From: Euperipatoides rowelli
Lineage: Eukaryota; Onychophora; Udeonychophora; Euonychophora; Peripatopsidae
NCBI GenBank assembly: GCA_003024985.2
Contig: PXIH01S0018880.1
Strand: one strand, 5' to 3'
Length of the DNA stretch: 12,813 bases
This document shows, piece by piece, positions 1 to 7,965 of the stretch. Position 1 is the stretch's first letter; each line of letters begins with the position of its first letter. The translations under genes were made by a program, and so were the position numbers. A model generated the notes under the pieces. That model did not search any database. It had not been told where the DNA came from and worked only from the letters and a program-made list of their open reading frames with translations.

Positions 1-59
1 TGTACAATGTTCCTGATAAACCAACAAACACTACAATGCCACTGATAACTACAAACATA

Positions 60-345
60 ATCCATTCTATAGTTTTATACTCACATTGGGTACATTGAAA
101 TTTATATTCAGAGTGATATTTTAAATTGTTTTTGTTGATTGGTTTTATATATACATTGTTCACCCCAAATTTGTATTCTCCAGAATAACCCATTATATTT
201 TCTTTAAACATATATTGGTCTTATATTCACATTTGGTACAGACAAATTTAAATTCTTTCAAATGATTGGCTGTGTATTTTGCGTTTGATCACCAGGATTA
301 GTTTTATATCCACATAAACACTGTACACTGGAATTTCTTAATATT
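60..345. repeat. Degenerate AT-rich tandem repeat, about four copies, period 70-83 bp
   Basis: A motif close to GTTTTATATTCACATT, followed after about 15-20 bases by an AAATTT(G/A)TATTCT-like block, recurs at about 71, 141, 217 and 300. Spacings are therefore 70, 76 and 83 bp. Copies are diverged and contain indels, so this is an old array. It directly abuts the GC-richer array that begins near 351. I see no coding potential. The periodicity was read by eye; a self dot-plot would settle it. Confidence 0.5.
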
Positions 346-350
346 TTTTT

Positions 351-1815
351 CTGGCCGGCAAATATTTTGTAAGGGATAGAGGAGGGATTAAGTGGGTGAT
401 GTTTTCTTAGCAAGTAGATGTTGTCAAAGGGAAGTCAGTAAAAAGTTGCAAGATGGTAGCACTATTTTAAGAGACCAATCAACAAGTTTTATCTGGTCAG
501 CAAACATTTTTGTAAGGGGAAAGGCTATCATATGGGTGTGTGGTTTTGGTAGCAGATGTGTTGTCTGGTGTCACCTACCAATTTCAAGATTGTCGCACTA
601 TTTTAAGAAAGGTTTTTATCTGGTCATCAAGCATTTTTCTAAGGGTTGGTGCAGGGGTAAGGATTAGGTGAGTGTTGATTTGATAGCAGGTAGGTGTTGT
701 CCAGGGAAAGTCATCTACCAAGTTTCATGATGGTTACAGTATTTTAAGTGCATAGACAGCATGGATTTTATCTGGTCAGTAAGAATTTGTGGAAGGGGTG
801 GGACAGATGAGGGGCTACGTGGGTTTAGTTTTAGTAGCAGGTAGACGTTTTCCAGGGGAAGTCACAAACCAAGTTTCAAGATGCACTATTTTAATTGCCT
901 GGTCAGCAAGCATTTTTGTAAGGGGTGGGTTAGGACAAGTGGGTGTAATTTAGAGTAGGTAGGTGTGGTCCGGGGGAAGCCATTTACCAAGTTTCAAGAT
1001 GGTCACACTAAGTTAAGTGCCCAGTCAGCAAGCTTTTACACAGTTCAGCAGGCATTTTTGTAGGACAGGACATGGGGAGGTTCTAGTTGGGGTGGTTTTG
1101 GCAAAAGGTAGCCCTTGCCAAGATAAACCACCTGCCAAGTTTCAGAATGGCATTAGTTTAAGTACCCAGGCAGAAAGCTTTTCTTGTAAGCAAACATTTT
1201 TGAAGGGGGTGTGACTAAGTGGGTGTGGTTTTGGCAGGATAGCCCTTGTTAGGGCAAGTCACCTGTCATGTTTCAAATGGTAGAAATAGTTTAGTGTCTG
1301 GTCAGCAGGTTTTTATGCTGGTCAGCAGACAGTTTGAAGGGGTGGGCAGGAGGAGAGGCAAGGAAGGTGTGATTTTGGAAAAAAAGTAGCCCTTGTTTAG
1401 GTGAGCCCACCTGCCAACTTTCAATATTGTAGCACTAGTTTAAGTACCAGCTTTTACGCTGGTCAGAAAATTTTTTGGTAGAGGGTAGGGCATAGGGAGA
1501 GGCCAAGTTTCACTAGTTAAATGCCCAGTCAACAAGCTTTTATGGTAAGCAAGCATTTTTGAAGGGACAAGAGCTAGGTGGGTGTGGTTTTTTGGTAGAA
1601 AGTACTCTTTTCAAGGTGAACCCACCTGCCAAGTTTCAACATGGCAGCACTAGTTTAAGTGCCTGGTCAGCAAGTTTTTGCATTGTTAGTTTTTACAATG
1701 TTTTGAGGGAGCAGTGGAGGGGCTTTTGGCAGAAGGTAGCCCTTGTCAAGGTGAACCCATCTGCCTGGTTTAAGTCCACGGTCAACAACATTCTCTGGTC
1801 AGCAAATTCTAGAGA
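351..1815. repeat. Degenerate satellite-like tandem array, about 10-11 units of 120-150 bp
   Basis: Each unit reads roughly GTGGGTGTGGTTTTGG, a 30 bp variable block, ACCTGCCAAGTTTCAAGATGG, a block like CACTAGTTTAAGTGCC, CTGGTCAGCAAGC, then CATTTTTGTAAGGGGTGGG. Unit starts are near 391, 534, 669, 819, 939, 1087, 1218, 1366, 1578 and 1721. A partial unit precedes them at 351 (CTGGCCGGCAAATATTTTG). A half unit lacking its first part starts near 1501. Several units contain the GGTCAGCA motif twice, as at 1299 and 1319. The first five units share a block like AGGTGTTGTCCAGGGGAAGTC; later ones carry AGCCCTTGTCAAGGTGAACC. The short ORFs here are broken and not conserved between units, so I call no gene. 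The repeat family is not one I recognise. Confidence 0.85.
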
Positions 1816-2337
1816 CCCGTTCTTTATCATCTGTTTTAAAATTTAATTTGAATTTTAAGCTACTGTGGTCTATTATAGAAATCAACTTATTAAGTAAGGT
1901 AAAATTAGATTGAAAATCTAATTGAATTTTTAATTGATTGGTCTGTGACTGATCAAACTGTTTGACATTTAACGGGATTAAGTGCATGCAATGTAGACGT
2001 AAAATATGAATTTAATTTCTATCTCGTTGGAACATACTTTATATTATTTTACTAGTTTAAAAGCCTGTCAAAATGAGACTTTCTTCCTTCTTAGGTTGCT
2101 AGACTTAAAAGCCCGTCAAAAATGACGGATACAGCGACATCTATGGACAGAAAATAAAGCAAAAAAATCTTTGGGCTTCATTGGCTCGCCAAAGATGGCC
2201 GAGCAGCGTGACAGACATCATGACCAAACTTGCTTTTAATTATAGTTAGTTTACAGCTGAGTGCATAACGCAAAATATAAAGAGGTAGGCCTATTATACC
2301 TCCATGGAAAAATACACTATTTATTGCAAATTTCTAA
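1816..2337. other. Intergenic stretch with no convincing gene
   Basis: AT-rich sequence after the tandem array. It holds a 9 bp hairpin at 1903-1923, a short duplicated motif at 2053-2126, and a locally GC-richer patch at about 2100-2230. That patch contains CCAAAGATGGCC (2189-2200). The ATG in it opens only 14 codons before TAA, without a clear splice donor, so I do not call an exon. Confidence 0.5.
2053..2126. repeat. Short imperfect direct repeat
   Basis: AGTTTAAAAGCCTGTCAAAATGA at about 2053 recurs as AGACTTAAAAGCCCGTCAAAAATGA at about 2101, giving a spacing near 48 bp. The shared core is TTAAAAGCC(T/C)GTCAAAA. Only two copies are present. It may be the remnant of a short tandem duplication. 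Confidence 0.45.
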
Positions 2338-2386
2338 TAAAAATTAAGAAAATAAATTATAAGCTAATTTATTTTCTTAACTTTTA
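2338..2386. repeat. AT-rich hairpin, 22 bp stem, 5 nt loop
   Basis: Bases 2338-2359 pair with 2365-2386 with one mismatch around the loop TAAGC; the core is AATTAAGAAAATAAATTA against TAATTTATTTTCTTAA. A T-run follows on the plus strand. Because the sequence is nearly all A and T, chance or slippage origin is plausible, and I assign no function. Confidence 0.5.
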
Positions 2387-2598
2387 ATTTTTTTTTCGTA
2401 TAATAATTATCGATAAGCATAAAATCGTAAAAAAGGAGAAATTTCATATACTTTATGAAAAAATAGGGAGAGTTGGCAGGTGTGCTCATTCAATCCAGAA
2501 GATTCTTGGAAATCTTTGAAGTTACTTCCAGTTCAAGAATATTTAATTTCATAATTAAAAGTTAGTTTACATGATTCTAGAACAAAATAATTTAACAT

Positions 2599-2626
2599 AG
2601 CTTGCATTAATATGTTAATGCAAGCT
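2599..2626. repeat. Perfect 12 bp inverted repeat
   Basis: AGCTTGCATTAA (2599-2610), loop TATG, TTAATGCAAGCT (2615-2626). The stem is perfect and of mixed composition, so it is less likely to be simple low complexity than the upstream AT hairpin. No gene or element end is visible beside it. Confidence 0.6.
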
Positions 2627-2639
2627 TTAATAGTTTAAA

Positions 2640-4560
2640 TGAGAGACGTCCATATACAATACTAGGTTGATGAGGTTGTGATCATCTCGTAAAAATAAGA
2701 CTTCACTCAAACTCTTTAGTCTGTAATAAATAGATAGAAAATAAATCCAACTTAAAAAAATGTTAAAAAAAAAACAAAAACAAATAGAAATAATAATTTG
2801 AAATCTTTTCAAATATCGAATTAGAATTAAAGATGATGAATCATAATTTTTCTTTCTTTATATTTTTCAATTGTCTTTAATTCCTTTATCTTTATTATTT
2901 ATCATCCTCTTCATCCTACTCTTCTTCACCAGACTTTTCTTAATTAGTATCTTCATTCTATTTTCAGTAATTTATTTTGTTTCATTTTTGAAAATTGGGC
3001 TTAAATATATTACAGTAAGTACAAAGATAGCAAATCAGCCATGCCTGCATAATACAGTAACTACCTGTAAGTTAAGAATGACAACATCCTAAGGCTTTAT
3101 TTTTTAAGTGCAATTCACATGATTATTTGCTATAAAAAATCAACAACGCCCTCAAGTGGAAAGTTGTGAATTAAAAATATATGACTACTACAGTCTGTTA
3201 ATCACTTTACAAATCCTATTCTAAGAGAATGGATTAGTATTCAAGTGCATTTTTGCATAAGATCATCATCATAATAGTAATATCACTATTATTATTTCAC
3301 TAATCACTATAAAATTAATTAGGGTTACATTATATATTTAGACACTTCAAAATATGTCATTTTATAATATCTATTCTTAAGTCTTTGTATAACCTCACGG
3401 TCATCCATCTTCAATCAGAAAAATTCGATCGATTCAGAATAGTAAAATAACAATAAATATTGGTTTGTTTGGCAAAATTAGTGTTAAATGCAGTGTCAAA
3501 AAACTTGAGATAACAAGGGAAAGTTTATAGAATGGTGTTTCCGTGTTTGGTAGTTTCCTTAGGTATTATTGGGAAGAAGATAAGAGATGGATAAAGCAGA
3601 CTGGCCAGGAAATGATTTCTTTAAAAATAAATAAGTTTACTGATGTGAATTTTTACTTATCTCAAAGAGCACTGTAATTAAATATTAAAATATGCTAATT
3701 TAAGAACATACTATAAACTGGAATAGACAAACCATTGGTAGAATTACTAGAATCTATCATGGGCTTTTTTTTTCACAGTTGTCACTTTTTAATTTAAGTT
3801 TTGTACTGTATATAATTTTCTTCTAATTTTAGGTAGAAACATATCATAAACATTATATATATATTTTTTGTGCTACAGTAAAAAATAAANAGTTGGCAAA
3901 ATGAAATGATTTTTCAAAATCACCCAATTTTACATTCTGAATGTTTTTGTCATTGATTAAGCATTAGAATTTTATTCTGATAGTAAACATATACAGTGTG
4001 TATTTTTTTCCATTACCCACAAAATATAACATGTACTGTATCAGAAAAGAAATAAAAAACAGAACTCGGAGATAATTTTTAAGTGATGTGGCAGTAATCA
4101 TCAGTGCCTTAAAAACAATATAAACATATTGCATTTGTTCTCAATATTATAAAAACAATAATTGTATCAATACCTTTTTAATAAGAAATCAATTGCAACT
4201 GAGTTTTATATAATGCACTCTTCATTTGTAAAACCACTGGGTTGTATATCATCATAAGCTTGAGAGAAATTTTATCAGGGGGTAAAAACTTCTTTCTGGG
4301 CCCCCTTTCCTTTTCCATTAGTCATGTTTATAGTCACACCGGTTTTATGCAGGCTTTTGCTCTAGTATAAAATACGATCCCCACAATAAAAAAAATAGTT
4401 ATTCCACTATCACTTGACTGAATCTGCCAATATCTTTATTAAAAAAAATAAAATCTTAATGACACAATCTTGAATATTTTACTCTTCTCATACATATTAG
4501 TAAAATCCCCAACAGCTTCTATTTCACATTTCCCTTATAAGAATAACCTTAATTTAACAC
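2640..4560. other. Gene-poor AT-rich intergenic region
   Basis: About 1.9 kb with homopolymer runs, short TA runs (around 3850) and scattered stops in every frame. The one open stretch with protein-like length (2871-3092) encodes a leucine/isoleucine/phenylalanine-rich product, as expected from T-rich DNA. There are no domain signatures and no clear repeat family. An N lies at 3890. Confidence 0.5.
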
Positions 4561-4564
4561 ATTA

Positions 4565-5041
4565 TAAGAATGATGATCAACCAGTTATTCCGACTATTGG
4601 CAATTTTGTGGCCAAGCTCACTTCATCCGCTTCTATCTCTGATCATTTCTTTCAATTGAGGAAGGTTCAGTCCAGTATCACCTTTGATGGTATCTATCAG
4701 AGTTCTTGGATGTCCACTTTTTCTCTCTACTCTGTTATACCAAGCAGGATATCCTTTTCTAAAGACTCCTGCTGCATTGCATAACCAAATATATGATAGT
4801 TTATGCTTCATTATTTTAGCCTCAAGCAAAATTTTTGTTTCGACACATTCCAATACCTGGTTATTTATTATCCTGTCAATCCATAAATGTGCAAAAGTAT
4901 ACTTCATGTGAATCATGTCCAAGATTCACATCCATATATAGCAATTGGAAAAATGATTAAGTTGACCAATTTTGATATGTTCAAACCCCTAGATTTCTAG
5001 ATGTTTTCCATATTTACCATTGCATTTCTTCCAAGGGCCAA
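4565..5041 (-). pseudogene. LINE reverse-transcriptase ORF remnant, C-terminal half
   Basis: Read on the minus strand from the edge of the inverted-repeat element, this translates in pieces as LGRNAMVNMENI, a stop, KSRG, then IIFPIAIYGCESWT (about 4921-4970). It then shifts frame into WIDRIINNQVL, ERKSGHPRTLIDTIKGDTGLN and LPQLKEMIRDRS, ending with a region like VHKI.NSRN. This order, GR.AM / KSR / FP..YGCESWT / WTD...N / G.PR..D.IK..TGL / DR, is the post-RT C-terminal region of APE-type non-LTR retrotransposons as I know it. Between GCESWT and WIDR about 15 codons look deleted and the frame changes, and there is an in-frame stop. It is dead. It continues the fragment at 7966-8515, from which the inverted-repeat element separates it. 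I cannot fix the clade by eye. Confidence 0.85.
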
Positions 5042-5045
5042 ACGT
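5042..5045. repeat. Possible target-site duplication, left copy (ACGT)
   Basis: ACGT precedes the left terminal repeat and ATGT (7962-7965) follows the right one. The single difference is a C-to-T transition at a CpG. Removing the element plus one copy restores the LINE reading frame as E-I-R-R-L-A-L-G-R, which supports this boundary. The motif is short, so the exact duplication length is uncertain. Confidence 0.5.
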
Positions 5046-5134
5046 CAGTAGTGAAAATAAACCGGTTTACTTCAAACCAATCAGATTCAAGCACCCACAA
5101 TGCATTGCAACCAAAGGAAAAATGGCTTCATCTC

Positions 5135-5275
5135 ATTTGCATATGTGTACTAGACTAAGATGTCATCTTCGGCAAAGTTTGGGCATTTCAGTGAGGGGTG
5201 TGGCTCATTTGCATATTAGTATACAAGACTATGATGTCATTTCAGGATTATTTGGCAATATCCGGTCATTTCTGA
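5135..5275 (+). repeat. Subterminal ~72 bp tandem repeat, two units, left arm
   Basis: CTCATTTGCATAT occurs at 5133 and 5205. Each copy is followed about 20 bases later by a GATGTCAT box (5159-5166 and 5233-5240) and then by a GGCA..GTTTGGGCATTTC-like block. The right arm has the mirrored pair, with two intact ATGACGTCAT boxes. The octamer ATTTGCAT and the TGACGTCA-like box resemble POU and CREB/ATF sites; that they are bound by such factors is only inference. Confidence 0.65.
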
Positions 5276-5340
5276 AGATTCCCGGCCTTTGGGGTCTGGG
5301 GGTACCCCCCTAATTAGTATATTGCTTATTGTGACATCAT

Positions 5341-5371
5341 TTCCAAGTTTGCCAAATGGCAAACTTCGGAA
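5341..5371. repeat. Internal hairpin, left arm copy
   Basis: TTCCAAGTTTGCCA and TGGCAAACTTCGGAA fold back on each other with a small bulge. The equivalent hairpin in the right arm is at 7582-7615. It is therefore a conserved palindrome inside each arm, independent of the arm-to-arm pairing. Confidence 0.6.
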
Positions 5372-6238
5372 ATCATCATACACTAGTATCCAGAATGCTC
5401 AGGGGGTGTTACTGATGCATTTTGGGTAATTTTGGAAAATCCAAGATGGTGGACGAAAATTTTTTTATTTTTCGATGGGGATGTGTTTAGGAATGAATTC
5501 TGGGTATGTGATTTCATAGACATACACAAAATGATGTGCATTTTTTGATTGAATATTTTCCGATTTTTGCCCCACCCACCCCCGAGGACCTACAACCTTG
5601 AGCTTTGGAAATGTAAGAAAAGTTGTGATAGACGTCACACCTACCGATTTTCAGTTTGATACGTCATCATTAACATGTGCAGAATGATGATTAAAAATCG
5701 TATCTTTTTATAGCCTATCAGTATATTTTTTTTAAAAAATATATATTCCAAGTCCAGAAGCATGCGCACACATCACTTCCGGTCATATGACTCTCGGTAA
5801 AACATGAATTCCATGTAGACTTGTCAATTCAGTAAAAATGAGAGGCAGTCAAGATTTAATCTCAAGCACTAACACACCTACACCCGGATAGAGATTAGCT
5901 TCAAGGCTCTCATGCTTCAAACCTTTGCTATTTTCCAAAACCATACAGCAATGCCCTTTTGACTAAACTCGGCTGCCTAAAAATTCTAGTGAAATATGAT
6001 CATGATCTAGTAGGGAACCCGTATATAATACTAACATTAGCAACTTCGTATTTAGTAAAATTTACTGAGAGGCAAAAAGGAAAAATTAAATATCTATTGA
6101 AAATGACATGTAAATAAAAATATAGCTCGCGACATATTTTCAATATGAATAAATCATAATGTAATCAAATGTAATTAAATGTATTTTATTTATATAAATA
6201 CTATGAAATAGTAGCCTATTCATTTTATTCAGTTTGTA

Positions 6239-6525
6239 ATTTCTATAATGCTAAAAATGCTTTAAATAGAATCAACTAGAGGTCCTTCTTTTTAACTTAT
6301 CTANATACCCTTAACGTTGTCATTGTCAGCAAACTCAGCACAAAGCTGATATCAATATGGCATTATCCTCATACGGCAAGAAATGGAGACAAGTCATATT
6401 TTTAAAAAATAGCGATTAAAAAAATCTAAAATATCTATTATCATTAGCTAAATAAAATTCTAGCTCGAGACGTATTTACAGTATTAAAAGATCTTTATTT
6501 TCATTATAAATAAATGTATGTTACA
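6239..6525. other. Central spacer of the inverted-repeat element
   Basis: Little of this pairs between the two sides. It has no ORF of note and one N (6304). At 6431-6477 it contains a degenerate direct-orientation copy of left-arm sequence 6090-6136: ATATCTATT, then TAAATAAAA, then TAGCTCG.GAC.TATTT. The spacer is therefore partly built from arm sequence rather than being unique cargo. Confidence 0.55.
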
Positions 6526-7067
6526 TACAAACTGAATACTATTTAAATAAAATACATAACATACATTTGTTTACATTATAAACATCAATTTATTCATATT
6601 GAAAATATGCCCTGAGCTATATTTTTATTTACTGTCGTTTTCAATAGATATTTAATTTTCCTTTTCGTCTCTCATAATAAATTTTATATACTCTAGTATG
6701 TATAAATACGAAGTTGCTAATGTTAGTAATGTTATGGGTTCCCCACTAGCTCATGATCATATTTTGCTAGAATGTTTAGGCAGTCGGGTTTAGTCAAAAG
6801 GACATTGCTGTGTGGTTTTGGGATAGAGCAAAGGTTTGAAGCATGTGAGCCTTCAAGCTAATCTCTATCCGGGTGTAGGTGCGTTAGTGCTCGAGATTAA
6901 ATCTCGACTGCTTCTCATTTTACGGAATTGAGAAGTCTATGTGAAAATCATGTTTTAAGGAAGGTCACATGACCGTAAGTGATATGTGCGCATGCTTCTG
7001 GACTTGGAATACTTTTAAAAAAATATATAGGCTACTGTATAGGCTATAAAAAAGATACAATTTTTGC

Positions 7068-7480
7068 GCATCATTCTGTGCATGTTAATGATGACGTATC
7101 AAATTAAAAATCGATATGTGTGACGTCTATCACAACTACGGTATTCTTATATTTCTGAAGCTCAAGGTTGAAGATCCTCGGCGGTGGGTGGGGAACTTCG
7201 GCAAAAATCGGAAAAAACATTTGAAAAAATAATTTAAATATTTCCGGCATCATTCTGGGCACCTTAATGACATCAGTTGTGTAAAATTCGGTGTGATGTC
7301 TTCACCTCTACTACATAAGTTCCAAAGCTTGAGGTGCTAGGTCCTCGGGGGTGGGTCGGGCACTTCGGCAAAAATAGGAAAATATTCATTCAAAAAATGC
7401 TCTAAGTCGATGACACATCGTTCTGTGCATGTCTATGATGTCACATACTACCCAAATTCATTCCTAAACACATCCCCATC
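7068..7480 (-). repeat. Internal tandem repeat of the right arm, about 2.5 units of 170-180 bp
   Basis: The anchor C(A)TC(A/G)TTCTG(T/G)GCA recurs at 7068, 7247 and 7415, spacings about 179 and 168. The first two units carry the same block of CTCAAGGTT or CTTGAGGTG, a CCTCGG(C/G)GGTGGGT segment and CTTCGGCAAAAAT. The left arm has only two anchors (about 5537 and 5690), so one unit was gained here or lost there. Confidence 0.7.
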
Positions 7481-7502
7481 GAAAAATTAAAAATAATTTT
7501 CA

Positions 7503-7515
7503 GCCGCCATCTTGG
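7503..7515. promoter_or_regulatory. YY1-like motif in the right arm
   Basis: GCCGCCATCTTGG at 7503-7515 matches the classical YY1 consensus (GCCGCCATCTTG). The left arm counterpart at 5441-5452, CCAAGATGGTGG, differs at the CpG. Similar CAAGATGG cores recur in the 351-1815 array. The sequence match is clear; binding or function is inference. Confidence 0.35.
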
Positions 7516-7581
7516 ATTTTCCAAAATAACCCAAAATGCATCAGCAACACCCCCTAAGCATTTTGGGTACTAGGAAAGATG

Positions 7582-7615
7582 ATTTCCGAAGTTTGCCTTT
7601 GGCAAACTCGGAAAT
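7582..7615. repeat. Internal hairpin, right arm copy
   Basis: ATTTCCGAAGTTTGCC and GGCAAACTCGGAAAT pair around TTT with one bulged base. This is the homologue of the left-arm hairpin at 5341-5371. Confidence 0.65.
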
Positions 7616-7730
7616 GACATCACAATAAGCAATATATGCCAATTAGAGGGGTACCCCCAGACCCCAAAGTTCGGGAATCTTCAGAAAACTTCGAAAATGG
7701 TCGGAAATGCCGAACATTACAGTCCTGAAG

Positions 7731-7840
7731 ATGACGTCATAGTCTTGTATATTAATATGGAAATGAGCCACAGCCCTCACGGAAATGCCCGAATATTGCC
7801 AAAGATGACGTCATAGTCTAGTACACATATTTATGCAAAT
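7731..7840 (-). repeat. Subterminal ~74 bp tandem repeat, two units, right arm
   Basis: ATGACGTCAT occurs at 7731-7740 and 7805-7814, each followed by AGTCT(A/T)GTA, then a TAT-rich spacer and ATGCAAATGAG (7833 on) or its decayed form ATGGAAATGAG (about 7758). This mirrors the two units at 5135-5275 in the left arm. The palindromic TGACGTCA is a perfect CRE sequence. Confidence 0.65.
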
Positions 7841-7961
7841 GAGATCACCCAATGCATTTTGAAAAAACCATTGTTGATGTCATTTTTCCATTGTTGTTGC
7901 AATACATTGTGGGTGCTCGAATCCGATTGGTTTGGAGTAAACCGGTTTATTTTTACTACTA

Positions 7962-7965
7962 ATGT
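7962..7965. repeat. Possible target-site duplication, right copy (ATGT)
   Basis: Partner of ACGT at 5042-5045, differing by one CpG-type transition. It lies immediately inside the LINE frame that resumes as E-I-R on the minus strand. Confidence 0.45.

Larger units (their letters stand above)
5046..6238 (+). repeat. Left arm of the large inverted repeat
   Basis: Matches the reverse complement of 6526-7961. In the stretch from about 5852 to 6020 I counted roughly 16 differences in 168 positions, about 90% identity. The arm is about 240 bp shorter than its partner, mostly because it lacks one copy of a roughly 175 bp internal repeat. Near its inner end, matching becomes patchy, from about 6155 to ATTCAGTTTGTA at 6227-6238. 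Confidence 0.85.
5046..7961. mobile_element. Non-autonomous long inverted-repeat (foldback-type) element inserted in a LINE
   Basis: The 2916 bp element is an imperfect palindrome: its two arms are inverted copies around a 287 bp spacer. The termini share AGTAGTRAAAATAAACCGG followed by TTTA. Inside each arm are subterminal tandem repeats, a short internal hairpin, a GGGGGTACCCCC-like palindrome and a shared block around CACCTACACCCGGATAGAG. No ORF with transposase character exists in either arm or the spacer, so mobilisation must have depended on an enzyme from elsewhere. Architecture and the possible 4 bp flank duplication suggest a DNA transposon derivative. I cannot assign a superfamily: the 4 bp duplication is weak evidence. 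A transcript would fold into a dsRNA hairpin more than 1 kb long. Confidence 0.8.
6526..7961 (-). repeat. Right arm of the large inverted repeat
   Basis: Reverse complement of the left arm, about 1436 bp. It keeps three copies of an internal repeat beginning GCATCATTCTGTGCATGTTA or similar, at 7068, 7247 and 7415. In the first two copies this is followed by a block like AGGTCCTCGGGGGTGGGT and CTTCGGCAAAAATCGGAAAA. It retains CpG-containing motifs (TGACGTCA, GCCGCCATCTTGG) where the left arm often has TpG or CpA. Confidence 0.85.

Noticed and set aside
392-1846. Several 65-95 codon open frames in the tandem array
   Set aside because: They lie in different frames of successive repeat units and are not preserved between units, so they follow from the repeat rather than coding.
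1903-1923. 9 bp hairpin AATTAGATT...AATCTAATT
   Set aside because: Short and AT-rich; expected by chance in this region.
2871-3092. Open frame for a 73-residue very hydrophobic protein
   Set aside because: Composition is what T-rich DNA gives in this frame. No start context, splice sites or recognisable domain support it.
5020-5313. 97-codon open frame over the left end of the palindromic element
   Set aside because: It crosses the LINE/element boundary and the subterminal repeats, and the mirrored right arm does not keep the frame.
7905-7935. TCGAATCC resembling a tRNA B box
   Set aside because: No matching A box or cloverleaf; it lies in the terminal part of the inverted-repeat arm and its left-arm homologue reads differently.
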